From the NCBI GenBank assembly GCA_949358305.1, contig OX442315.1:37226427-37290426 (forward strand): DNA of 64,000 nucleotides, given 5' to 3'. Origin of the DNA: Strigamia acuminata. Its lineage: Eukaryota > Arthropoda > Chilopoda > Geophilomorpha > Linotaeniidae. The notes beneath the pieces were generated by a model that was not told the DNA's origin, searched no databases, and was given only the letters and a program-made list of their open reading frames with translations. Below, in pieces: positions 27,845 to 38,150 of the stretch (its first letter is position 1; the number at the start of each line of letters is the position of its first letter). The translations under genes and the position numbers were made by a program.

Positions 27845-29318
27845 TGTGGTGACCCTGAGTCACTTTTATTTAATTTTGCAAGTGTTTATTAATAAAAAAG
27901 TCACCACGGAAGAAGTTAAATTTTACATTTTATTTTGGTAATATTTGTGTTTGGCACACGCCAAACAATTACATAATTTAGGGGAGAAAAACTCCCCTAA
28001 CACGGTTCACCCCAATATTATGTGGGGTGAAGCGTTAATTAACCGCTTAGTGAAGCAAAAATGCTTTGTTTCACTAAATCACGCTGTCTGCGCAGCGGAT
28101 GCTGCGCAGACAGCGTGACAGCGTGATAACGCGCAGACAGCGTGATAACTGAAGTGTGCTTGGCACACTCCTCCCTTCCCATAGCCAACGGTTATGGTGC
28201 AATAATAACGGCTTTTGGCGCAACAAAATCCTTTGTTGTGCCAAAATTAGTAATCTGCACATATTTGGTGCGCAGATTTTGAGAGTGCATAAAACCCCAA
28301 ATTTTGGCGGTTTGGCCCACTCTTGACACATACACACCAACAACAACAACCCAAATAATCATCACTGAAGAAATTCAAACAAAAGGATTCCAAGTGCTGA
28401 CCGGGTTTATACGTTTTGGTGAGTTAAGAGACATTGCTGTTTCCACTGAATAAATTCGGTGGAACCAGCCACATTTGCGTACAGAACACGAATTTTGGGT
28501 AACGCCCGAGAAACTCCGCTCACCCGTCGCCGCCGAGTCCCGTTGACTTGTTCCGAGACTCCCGTCGCCGATCGAGCAACCCGTCGCCGTCAACCATCGT
28601 GAGAAGACAGTGAACCACCTGCGAGCTTTACTCCGGAGTTCACTGTTCATTGCCATCGAACGAGCGAAGGAAATTTGTTTACCGCTCGTTGTTGATCATT
28701 GTGAGAGCGCCATCGAGTTTACTCTGGTACTCTCATCGTCGTCATCAACGACAAACTTCTCGTCGAGAACCGTCGCCGATATCTGTAAACCACCTGCGAG
28801 CTTTACTCCGGAGTTTACAGATAGAAAGTCATCGTTTTCAGCAAGAAATAATATTTCTCAGGCGAGTCCGTCTCGCCATTTTCCGAGCGCAACAAATAGC
28901 CGTTTGTTGCGCGCCAAATACTCGCGCTCAACGATCAACTGTCGTTGTTCGCGCGCTTTCCTTTGTCTCGAGTGAGTGTAACTACTCACTTGTTTCATTT
29001 CCCACTCTTCCTCTTTGTTTTCTCTCCCTAGTTTTAACCGCTAAATTAGTAAATTTTTCTAATTAACTATCTAGTTATATTTCTTATAAATATACTGTAA
29101 TTTTCAGTCAAATAAAACATATTTGTATTTTATTCAATTCAAACTGTCGTTTTCCTTTAATAAAATTACCCCTAGACACACCACACAGGCAGCCGAGTAT
29201 AAGGCCTATAAACGGCATCTCACTTGCGAACCGCTCACGACAAGATAAGTATTTGTTTAGAGCGGAAGTCCCGGAGGATCGCAACAGTATTAAGGGTTGC
29301 GGCACCTGTGGATCCACA
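27845..29318 (+). mobile_element. Probable solo LTR (about 1.47 kb)
   Basis: Begins TGTGGTGACC and ends GGATCCACA, giving TGTGG...CCACA inverted ends. Inside, in LTR order: a hairpin-rich U3-like part, a TATA-like GCATAAAA near 28287, a GC-rich part with repeated CGTCGCCG and GGAGTT words (28490-28880), and AATAAA near 29112 before the end. No polyprotein adjoins it and no target duplication was obvious, so it is either an old solo LTR or misbounded. Open frames at 28610-29066 show no domain. Confidence 0.55.
27949..28117 (+). repeat. Array of five consecutive hairpins
   Basis: Back-to-back inverted repeats: 27949-27955/27960-27966 (7 bp), 27978-27986/27992-28000 (9 bp), 28006-28014/28023-28031 (9 bp), 28047-28054/28070-28077 (8 bp) and 28080-28096/28101-28117 (17 bp, 4-base loop). 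All these arms match perfectly. The last stem (CACGCTGTCTGCGCAGC) is followed by two more partial copies of its right arm up to 28150. Confidence 0.9.
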
Positions 29319-29400
29319 ATTTTCTAGTTATTACAATCCCTGGAAACCCAAACTTTCCGAAACCAATGTTTAAAGTCGAATACGACGTGACAAAGTATTG

Positions 29401-30407
29401 AGGTCACTTCATTTCGTCGCGATTCATTTCGTCGCCCTCGTACTTTTTTTTAATAAAGGCTATGTTAGAAAAATTTTTTTCATTTCGTCGTCTTCATTTC
29501 ATCAACATATCATTTTGTCGCCATGTCATTGTTGTGGCATTTCGCCAACTTGTGGCCAAATTGTGGCAAACTTGTGGCCAAATTGTGGCAAACTTGTGGC
29601 CAAATTGTGGCAAACTTGTGGCCAAATTGTGGCAAACTTGTGGCCAAATTGTGGCAAACTTGTGGCCAAATTGTGGCAAACTTGTGGCCAAATTGTGGCA
29701 AACTTGTGGCCAAATTGTGGCAAACTTGTGGCCAAATTGTGGCAAACTTGTGGCCAAATTCTGGCAAACTTGTGGCCAAATTCTGGCAAACTTGTGGCCA
29801 AATTCTGGCAAACTTGTGGCCAAATTCTGGCAAACTTGTGGCCAAATTCTGGCAAACTTGTGGCAAAATTGTGGACAAAATGTGGCCAAATTGTGCAACA
29901 TTGAGGCCAAATTGTGGCAAACTTGTGGCCAAATTCTTTCAAACTTGTGGCAAAATTGTGGACAAAATGTGGCCAAATTGTGGCCAAATTGTGGCAAACT
30001 TGTGGCAAAATTGTGGACAAAATGTGGCCAAATTGTGGCAACATTGAGGCCAAATTCTGGCAAACTTGTGGCCAAATTCTGGCAAACTTGTGGCAAAATT
30101 GTAGACAAAATGTGGCCAAATTGTGGCCAAATTGTGGCCAAATTGTGGCAAAATTGTGGACAAAATGTGGCAAAATTCTGGACAAAATGTGGCCAAATTC
30201 TGGTCAAATTGTGGCAAATGTTTCGGTTACTTAGCAGTATCATTTCGTCGCCCTTCATTTCGTCGCCCTTCCGTTCGGTTTAGGTTGTTTTGGTTGTTCA
30301 ACCGTATCATTTAGTCGCCCTTCATTTCGTCGCCCTTTTTTCGTTTTGGGTGTCATTTCGTCGCCAAAAACGGCGACGAAATGAAGGGCGACGAAATGAA
30401 GAAACCC
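29401..30407. mobile_element. Non-autonomous terminal-inverted-repeat element with 10-bp target duplication
   Basis: CAAAGTATTG occurs directly at 29391-29400 and 30408-30417. Between them the ends are inverted: left AGGTCACTTCATTTCGTCGC, right (complement) GGGTTTCTTCATTTCGTCGC, each followed by more CATTTCGTCGCC units; 30354-30365 and 30372-30383 form a perfect hairpin of that word. A 9-10-bp duplication is what MULE-type transposases leave. The interior is a 22-bp minisatellite and no transposase. TIR and duplication are seen; the superfamily is inferred. Confidence 0.8.
29548..30225. repeat. 22-bp minisatellite (TTGTGGCCAAA / TTGTGGCAAAC unit)
   Basis: Each 22-bp period joins TTGTGGCCAAA and TTGTGGCAAAC. 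About ten near-identical copies (29548-29756) are followed by five that all carry one G-to-C change (TTCTGGC, 29757-29860), then a degenerate part with CATTGAGG and TGTGGACAAAA variants. The unit has no stop in any frame and 22 is not a multiple of 3, so every frame on both strands stays open; these open frames are by-products. Confidence 0.95.
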
Positions 30408-30453
30408 CAAAGTATTGGCTAAAATCAATATTTGGTTAATCCATCCTTTAAAT

Positions 30454-30530
30454 CAGTGGTTCTTAAACTTTTAGGAGTCCAGCAACCACCCCTTAGATTC
30501 TCAAAATATTCTCTTTCACCCAAGAAAAAT
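30454..30530 (+). mobile_element. Possible hAT element terminus
   Basis: CAGTGGTTCTTAAACTTTT followed by a GAGTCC/ACCACCCC-rich patch looks like the left end of widespread hAT elements. No matching inverted right end was found nearby, so it would be a truncated copy. Confidence 0.35.
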
Positions 30531-30708
30531 TAGACTTTCACATTTACTTTTTATTGTTGAAAACACAAACTTGTTCTGCTAAAAATAAAACACAGTTGTG
30601 ACCTTGAAAAGGATAAAATGATGTCTTGTGGCTATATTGATTCTATACTGACAAAAAAGAATTATTTTCTCAAAAACAGAAGCCACAATAGTACTGCCCC
30701 AAGCTGCA

Positions 30709-30962
30709 GTCGTGTTCAATAAAACTGGACTCTCACTCTAAGCTGGCAACTGAAATTGTGAGTAATTTTGTGTTTTGCTACTAGGTGAAACACCAGACAT
30801 CAACAGGTGATAATACTTGAATAATATAATAGTATAGCAGACAAGGGTATAAAAGTATTATCACCTGTTGATGTCAGGTGTTTTACCTAGTGGCAAAACA
30901 CAAAATTACTCACAATTTCAATTGCCAGCTTAGAGTAAAGGTCCAGTTTTTTTAAACACGAC
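30709..30962. mobile_element. Foldback MITE, about 250 bp
   Basis: Arms 30709-30815 and 30860-30962 are about 90% identical inverted copies, sharing AACTGGAC, TAAGCTGGCAA, TGAAATTGTGAGTAATTTTG and ACATCAACAGGTGATAATAC. The outer ends read GTCGTGTT. CAAGCT occurs on both flanks (30700-30705, 30967-30972) and may be a target duplication. No coding sequence. Confidence 0.85.
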
Positions 30963-30972
30963 GGTACAAGCT

Positions 30973-33777
30973 ATCCCAAGGTACGCAAGTCTCCCATATT
31001 CTTTAATGAACATTGTGCATTTTGAAAAGGATCATTTCTTATTGAAGGTGCTATGTCCACACATTTCCCACATTGTCATATTTTATGACAGCGCCATCTA
31101 TATGTCAACAATAAAAATTAACCAGTTTATGTTAATCAAATGCCTCCCAAAAGTTGGCAGCACTTGTACGCCTAGTCTATACGGTATTTTTCCGATAATG
31201 AGCCAATTAGTTTCCACAACTTCACAGAGTTTAACTTGCAATACACTTACCGTACTATCAAAACGTAAAGCTGTAAATGTTTAAGTTGATTGACTTTCTG
31301 GCCTTCCCAGTAATCTCTGTACAAAGTTTAGTACAACATCAAATGTTAACAGCTAAATGATGGGCACGCAGGTCAAAAAGCTACGCTGGTACATAGTCAA
31401 TAAATTTGAGAGTTTAAAACCAATAAACACTTTTAGTACTCGCAATAGGCACCTCAAACATTGGATCAACTAACCGTTAACAGCTTGCCGATGACCAGGA
31501 AAGTCACAAAGCTTAGCTTAGCACGGATGTATTGCTCCGAAATTGTAGTAGTAACAAAAATAAATCATTTGAAATGAGCAGTAATATTGGCAACTGCTTC
31601 ACCTGGAAGCATTAGGACAATTAGAAGGTCAACCCTAATCTAAGTTACAGCTATTTTGAATTTGTTTGTGAAAATTGTAAACCAAAACCAGGTATAAACG
31701 ACTATAAACCACTCTGGTTGTGGTTTTTGTTTTTGCAGTCTTTGATCACCATCTTCCTTCCGTTTGTAAAAGAACAAAAAACAACAAATGCAGAAACTAT
31801 TTAAATTTTTTAAAAATTTTTAAACTTGATCAAGTTTCAAACATAAATTGAGATAAACAGGTCACCTAAAGGTACTTGTACAGTAATAACAAATCTTCAT
31901 TGATCTCAATTAAGAAAAACACATGGAAAGGTCAAGGTAAAAGCCATTAGTTTTGATTACACAAAAATGTCAAAATCCCAATTTGATGATTAATCTAGTA
32001 ACTAGTTGTATCAAAATTCAAAAATAAAAAGTTCTTTCTTGTGTATTGACATTCGAACTGTCTTTAGCACAATCACACCAAAATCAATAAGGATTTAAAT
32101 GAAGGATGTAATTAACCCTCTTATTTTATCTAGACTGAGGTTATTCAATTATTCTCAATCTCAGTTAGTTTAACCACACTGAAATTATCTTCTAATTGTT
32201 ATTTTAAGCGCAATCTCATTTACAAGTGAAATTTCAACCAATAACAGTGTGATCACTTTTGTTTTACTTGAAAACTTCTTAAACAAAGAAGGAAAAAAAA
32301 GTTAATTAAAAATTGTCAAAATAAATATTTTATCATGGTATCGATCCTGAATGAAAACAAGCTTCTGAAAGAATGGTGAAAAGTGTGCACACAAACTGAT
32401 TCAAAAACTGGAAAACAAATGATAACGGTATTCAAGTTTGCCATTGCAAAATTGGATTTATACTTTAACATTTACAGTATGCTGTTATTATTAAATTCAC
32501 AACTGTTGTAATATTTTTTTGGTCTTTTGTGGTCTTGAGAAGACAATTTTAAATCGGGTTGCACCGAATATTCGGTTTACATTCGGTTATTCGGCATAAC
32601 CGGCCAAGACTACGACATTGAAATTTTATATGGTTTTGTGAAGACGTCTTCAAAAGACATGACAAAAGACCATGATATTATTGAAAAATTTTATGAGCTA
32701 CAGTAAATTAATATAAGTTGAAAACAATTTTTTTTTAACTTTTTGGATTTTTTTTGTAAAAATTTAAATTTTATATGGGTTATAAATATATTAATTTATT
32801 TTCTCAGGGCAGCTGAAAATTGGAAATTACTCCACTGGATATACAAGAGGAAACTAAAATCTTTGAAATAGAAAAAGGTTTTTAGGTACAAATAATTTTT
32901 TTTAGCGTTTTTGGGTTGTGAATTTACTTAAACTTTTAAGAAAAAAAATGTTGTTGCTATTAATTACACCAAACATTTCTTCCTCTTTTTGCTTCATTTG
33001 GAAACGGAATTGAATTGAAAAAAGTTGCATTATTTATGATCGCGCCAAAGATCAACTCGCTATAAACAGGATGATGCAGGATAGAATATTGGATATGAGT
33101 CTGACATTAGATCGAGTAAATAAACTTGGTTGAATGAAATATGGAAGTATTGGCTGGAACGTAAATTCTAGGCGTCTCCACTCAAACTATAATTAAATTA
33201 TTTAAATCAAAGATGATGTAATTTCCGGACAGATTTAAATAGTACAACGATGTTGTTTAACCTATTTTCTATCTCTCATATGCTTAAGCAGACAACTCGT
33301 TTTATTGTAAGCGTTCTGGCATCTTCAATGCCACATTTCTCCCGTTTATTCTCAAAAACCAATCAAAAACGATCAAATTTCTGATCGATAGGCGAAAAAT
33401 TCATTTTTTCAAGTACCGTATAAAATGTCAAATTTCGTCATTTTTCAAGCATTTTGCATGATTTCGACTTAAATATTAACAGAAGACCTCGAGTATTAGT
33501 CCAGACAGCTGATGGTCACGAGTCCAGGGCCGCGTAATTTTTACCAAAGAGACGGCGTAAATGATGATTGCAAGTAGATTTTTTGTGATCTTTTTTGCAC
33601 ATTTTTTACATCGTTTTTTTGGTTTTAAATACATCTATTTTTGATCTTCAAAACTTTTTCAAGTTGTGATTTTTTGACGTCTTTCTTTGGTCTTTCTGCT
33701 ACTTGGGGAGTGACTGCCCAATGAGATCATAAGATGATGCACGCTTGGTTCAGCCTCTAGTTTATGTCGTTTTAACT
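30973..33777. other. AT-rich non-coding DNA
   Basis: No gene or element end recognised. A short frame at 31006-31284 has no domain. Probably intronic or intergenic to the GPCR. Confidence 0.4.
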
Positions 33778-34055
33778 ACCGTATTTTACCAAATAAGAGC
33801 CGCGGTTCTTATTCAAAACTGCCACTATGAGCTGCGGCTTTAATTCGGGGGCGGCTCCAATTCGGGGGCGGCTCTTATTTTACATAGTGGACAATATCTT
33901 ACTATAACGTTCATTGAACGTAGATAGCCGCGGCTACTATTCGAGGGCGGCTCTTATATCAAGTCGCCTTTCTCGGCCGTGGCTACTATTCGAGGGCGGC
34001 TACAATTCGAGGGCGGCTACAATTCGAGGGCGACTCTTATTCGGTAAAATACGGT
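33778..34055. mobile_element. MITE with ACCGTATTTTACC termini, copy 1
   Basis: Left end ACCGTATTTTACCAAATAAG and right end CTTATTCGGTAAAATACGGT are inverted repeats. Inside are repeated ATTCGAGGGCGGCT / ATTCGGGGGCGGCT units next to AAGAGCCGC. A second, shorter copy is at about 45 kb. Non-coding. Confidence 0.85.
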
Positions 34056-36405
34056 AAATGACTTTGAATGCAGCTACAGTTCTTGGCCTCTTGCTGGATA
34101 GATAGTTACATGTCTTTCTTCTTCTTTAAGCTGACCATTTTACTCTAAACCACATTTGTTTTTTTTTATAATTTCCCACACCTGCAACGACTGCAACAAG
34201 CCGCTTATTGAATTAGAACAATAAGAAATGTTCGCACAGCAATAAAATTCACATACCGTAAATCTTAAGCAAACTGTCCCATTTCATCAAATGTATTTTC
34301 CCCTCAGTCACTTGCACTTACATTTTACTTGTTAGTGCTGTGAAATGACACATTTGCACTGTAAGACAAACAAAGTCTGCTGCCTTGCGTTCATTTAATG
34401 TTTACAACATGCAGTAAAATAAAATAGAAAAGAAAGAAAGAAAGAAATGTGACACATTTCAAATGATAGTTTATGGTTAAATCGGCTACTTGTACAAGAT
34501 TGGCCCTTACCTTAAGTGAATATGCACTGTTGGCAGTCACGCCTAATACATCTCAAAATAAAGTCATTATGTCAGCTGCAAATCTGATTTAAGCGCCTGG
34601 TAAAATTCCAGAAAATTCCATTTATTCCGCTAACTCAAATTCTGCTTGAGGATGAGGGATCACTTCCATATATTTCTTTGACATCTGTGAAAGAAAAAAT
34701 GCTTTTAGTAGATACACTCTTGAAAATAATTTCGTAAATTTACTGTACAAAGTACTGGAAGCGGTTCAATTGACCGGTTCAATTTAGCGATTTTAATGCG
34801 GCTAAAATGAAATCGCTAAAGTGGACCTACCGGTAGTTCGAATATTCCATTTTTTAAATCCGAATTTCTCAAAATTGAATCAATTTTTTAAAACAAAATT
34901 GTAGCTGCAGCTGAGACACAAAGAATACCGTATTTTTGCAAAAGTACGGTATTGTTTCCGTATTTAACCTCACGAACGATGAACGTAAGCTTCGTTTGTG
35001 ACGTTCTGACTTTGTTTGTTACATTAAACAAATGTAACAAACGAAAAACCGAAATTGTAATTGCTGACAAAAATAGCAGTTTTGAATAGGATAAAATACG
35101 GTATTCATTTAAGTTATTTGGTTACTCTTAAAAAAAGGTCTTAAAAGAGCTTACTTTTAACCAATATTACGTTTTATTGAAACAGAGCAGCAAGGGGTAC
35201 AGGTTATAAACGGGTCACACACTTTTACCACTTTTGGCCCATTCAACTAGGGCCTTTTGAATCAACTTTAAAGTTTAAATCCTATTCACTTCAAACACAA
35301 TTTAAAATGCGAATGTGCTAAACTTCTATTCTTCATATTCTTTCACGAATAAATAGATTAACACTCAAATACTCAATCAATTAGTAAAATGTCATTCATT
35401 TGAATTCCCATTCTCCGTCTCCTACAACATAAATTCAAGCGTAAATTACATTACCGTTACCGGTACACTGAATTTTTACTTTTTCAGGATGAACTTTTAA
35501 TACGTAAATACAGTAGACCTACTACTTTTTTGCTGTGCACAAACGAGCAGAGCATAAATTAAATTAACTTCTGCTTCAATAGTATCTGCACACTCATAAA
35601 TAAAATACATTTCGAATGAAACAAATGTATAATGTTGAAAAATAAATTACATTTTCAATCTCCCTCATGGATTTAAAAGTGATCCTTAATTGTTATTGCA
35701 AACATCTCATCAAAACTTTATACTTTATATGGATAGAACTTTCAATTCATTTGTCGTGTTCCGACTTTAATGATAATTAAATCGCGGTTTAATGTGATAC
35801 CTGAAAATATAAGGATTAAGAAAATAATCACAAGTTGATTTATTTTAATATATTTAATTTGCATAAAATCAATTAAGTAAAACTGGTCTCGAATCCATAA
35901 TGGCAACCACGCGGAAATGCTAAATTGTGATAAAATTGGAAAAATCCAATTATTACATCTTAGACTTCTATTCTGGCCTGTTAGTTGTCTATCTAGGGGG
36001 AATTAATCGAAAGGGTAGTGAATAACCACTGGCCTTTCAGATGTAACTCGAATAGTGTGATGTCGCACTTATTCATACAAACAGTATGCATAATCGCGAC
36101 GTCGTGCATAGGAATGTCGCGCATACTATAGAGTCCCATAAAGCCACTGATGACACTTAATTTTACAAACGAACAGACGTTCGGCGGGCGGGCGGTCGGA
36201 CAAAAGGATATTCGGCTGCTTGCCACACGGCGAGCAGAGGTGTTTAGGCGCGTTTAGGCACGCCATAGCTCGCTGATATCTGCCTTTTACCATGTGTCAT
36301 AAAAGGATGCTTTTACAAGTAACTGTATTTTTATTTTTATTAATGTATCATTTAGTTTAAATAATGTGAAAATAAAGCACTGAAACATTTGAGTGTTACT
36401 GGTTG
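34056..36405. other. AT-rich non-coding DNA
   Basis: No gene recognised. Two TACCGGTA words lie near 34830 and 35457 and several TACGGTA words between 34910 and 35100. A small GC-richer patch (36180-36280, GGCGGGCGGGCGG) has no open frame of note. Confidence 0.4.
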
Positions 36406-36409
36406 TTAC

Positions 36410-36770
36410 GACGGGGAAGGGGGGGGGGGGAGTAATTCGCAATAATGTTACGTAACATTATTGAAATATTTAACATTGAAAAAACATGAGTTTGCCTTGG
36501 GAAGATGAAGTTTAAAAAGTCAAAAGTACCTGTATTCATTTTAACAATATTAACAAAAATGTAAAAGTGTGAAAATTAAATTTTTAAAAAGTCATTTTTA
36601 AATTAAAATTGAAAATTACTGAATTTGTATCAAAATTGGGGGGGGGGGGGGTGGTCAGTTTTGTCACGTAATTTCCTAGGAGGGAGGGGTGTGCGGATTT
36701 GTTACGACCTTGTTACAGGGGGGGAGGGGGGGTCTAAAAATCCAAAAACTTGCGTTGAGTAATTTATGGA
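36410..36770 (+). repeat. G-homopolymer cluster with TTACGTAA words and a 24-bp palindrome
   Basis: G runs of about 12 (36419-36430) and 14 (36638-36651) bases, then further G-rich runs at 36660-36732. 36440-36463 is a perfect 24-bp palindrome centred on GTTACGTAAC, and TCACGTAA, GTTACGAC and TTTATGGACGACCCC words follow. It looks like an old repeat element, family not identified. Confidence 0.6.
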
Positions 36771-36789
36771 CGACCCCTAATAATGAATT

Positions 36790-37165
36790 CTTTAGAACTA
36801 AAACTTGCTTAAAATGAACAAAAAACCAAAATTCATTTGGAATTAATTGGAGCTTTAGTTCGATTAAGATCAGAAAAAAGAATACGGTAATCAGAAATCA
36901 GAAGAAGAAAAAATACCGCTAGTAAATTTTTAAATGACCCTACGTGACCATACGTCGCTAAAATTATGTTTACCTTACATAAGTCAGATAGAAATAACCC
37001 AATTCTCATCAAAACAACACAACTGGCAAATTGCAAACAAAAGCTAGACCTAAACTTAAATTTGCTATGACAATTCAATTGATAGCTATATAAGAATAAA
37101 AAATGTCTTTAAATACAACAGCGAAAGTTAACCAAAGCTTATCTTAAAATTAATTCGTATCTTAC
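36790..37165. other. Non-coding, unidentified
   Basis: AT-rich; the open frame at 36833-37078 (-) shows no domain. It would be intronic if the exon candidate at 37166 is real. Confidence 0.35.
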
Positions 37166-37320
37166 CAGTGACAAATAAGTGCGGTATGTCGTTGACGTAA
37201 ACTAATGAAGAAAAGACTGAACTGAAGGCATCAGTATAACTGGAACAGATGGGCAGAGGCGGATGCTCGTGCAGTTGCAGATGGCGACGCCTGATGGTAA
37301 TTTCAAGAACAAAAGCGAGC
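37166..37320 (-). other. Candidate 5' UTR exon of the GPCR
   Basis: On the minus strand a GC-richer stretch ends in CACTG followed by a strong donor GTAAGATA at 37165. It has no long open frame. It is in the right strand and position to splice to the acceptor at 20113 before the GPCR ATG. RNA evidence is needed to separate it from the candidate at 51.1 kb; both could be used. Confidence 0.25.
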
Positions 37321-37629
37321 CAATAAGCATTTTATTTTTTTATTTTTCGTAAATGTAAAAAAAAGACTTATTCGATCTGATACAATTAGAATTTAAACTT
37401 CCTTTACCGCTAAACTGATTGTCTTACAAGCTCAGAAATAAATTTTCGAAGTTTTCTTCTTCAATTGATTATCTGTTTACAGAAGCCTTGGCGGCCTTGG
37501 AGGCCGAGATTCAACCACTTTGTTCTGCATTCTTTTTCTTTTATTGCCGCACAGCAGCTGGAGCACTTGTGGATTCCCTCGCTCACAATAAATAAATTTT
37601 TCATTTCATATTAAATCATTGGTGTAGTG

Positions 37630-37995
37630 TCTTGCCAGCGTTTTTAATGCCCAGCATAGCAGCCATACAGCGTTTTTTATTTTAAATAATAGTTTATTGC
37701 ATTAAATACCGGTATCGTAAATTTTCAACGTGGTGCTGCCAGCGTTTTTAAGATCTGGCGTTTTCTGCTTTAACCCTTTTTTAATAGAAATTAGCATTTA
37801 TTTTTTTTTTTTTGGCCTTTATCAATTCAGCCTCTTTGTATGTTGGCGTTTTATTTGCCAGCGTTATTTATTTCAGCGCTTGAATTTAATCCTGATTTAA
37901 TTTTAATTTAAAGGAATTAAATTCAGCGTACTCCCAATTTAGCGTATTTTAATTTAACGTAGTTTACTTCAGCATCATTAAATCCAGCGTTTTCC
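37630..37995 (+). repeat. Dispersed CAGCGTTTT-type repeat
   Basis: The word CCAGCGTTTT and close variants (TGGCGTTTT, CAGCGTACTC, TAGCGTATTT) recurs about ten times at 15-60-bp spacing in otherwise T-rich DNA, ending at the hAT MITE at 38008. Period is irregular, so it is not a simple tandem array. Confidence 0.6.
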
Positions 37996-38007
37996 TAAAT
38001 CAGCAAT

Positions 38008-38142
38008 CAGTGCTGGACTGTCCCGGCGGGGTACCGGGAGTTTCCCGGTGGCCCGTGGCCGCTGTGGCCTGTCCCGACTTCATTAATTGTGGCCCGGACA
38101 ACTAGATTTCCCGGCAATAAATTTGTTCCCAGTGCAGCCCTG
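38008..38142. mobile_element. hAT-type MITE, 135 bp, with perfect 8-bp target duplication
   Basis: Ends CAGTGCTGGACTG and (complement of right end) CAGGGCTGCACTG are inverted repeats with the CAGNG start usual for hAT. TCAGCAAT flanks it directly at 38000-38007 and 38143-38150, the 8-bp duplication left by hAT transposases. The interior is GC-rich with repeated CCCGG/GGCCCG words, unlike the AT-rich flanks. Confidence 0.88.
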
Positions 38143-38150
38143 TCAGCAAT

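Noticed and set aside
28610-29066. ORFs of 121 and 138 codons
   Set aside because: They fall in the GC-rich part of the probable LTR, overlap each other in different frames, and have no domain.
29548-30225. Possible CRISPR-like direct repeats
   Set aside because: The units are contiguous with no unique spacers, and the genome is eukaryotic.
29398-30314. Overlapping ORFs of 92-273 codons on both strands with WPNCGKLVAK-type repeats
   Set aside because: They are products of a 22-bp minisatellite with no stop in any frame; equal openness in six frames argues against coding.
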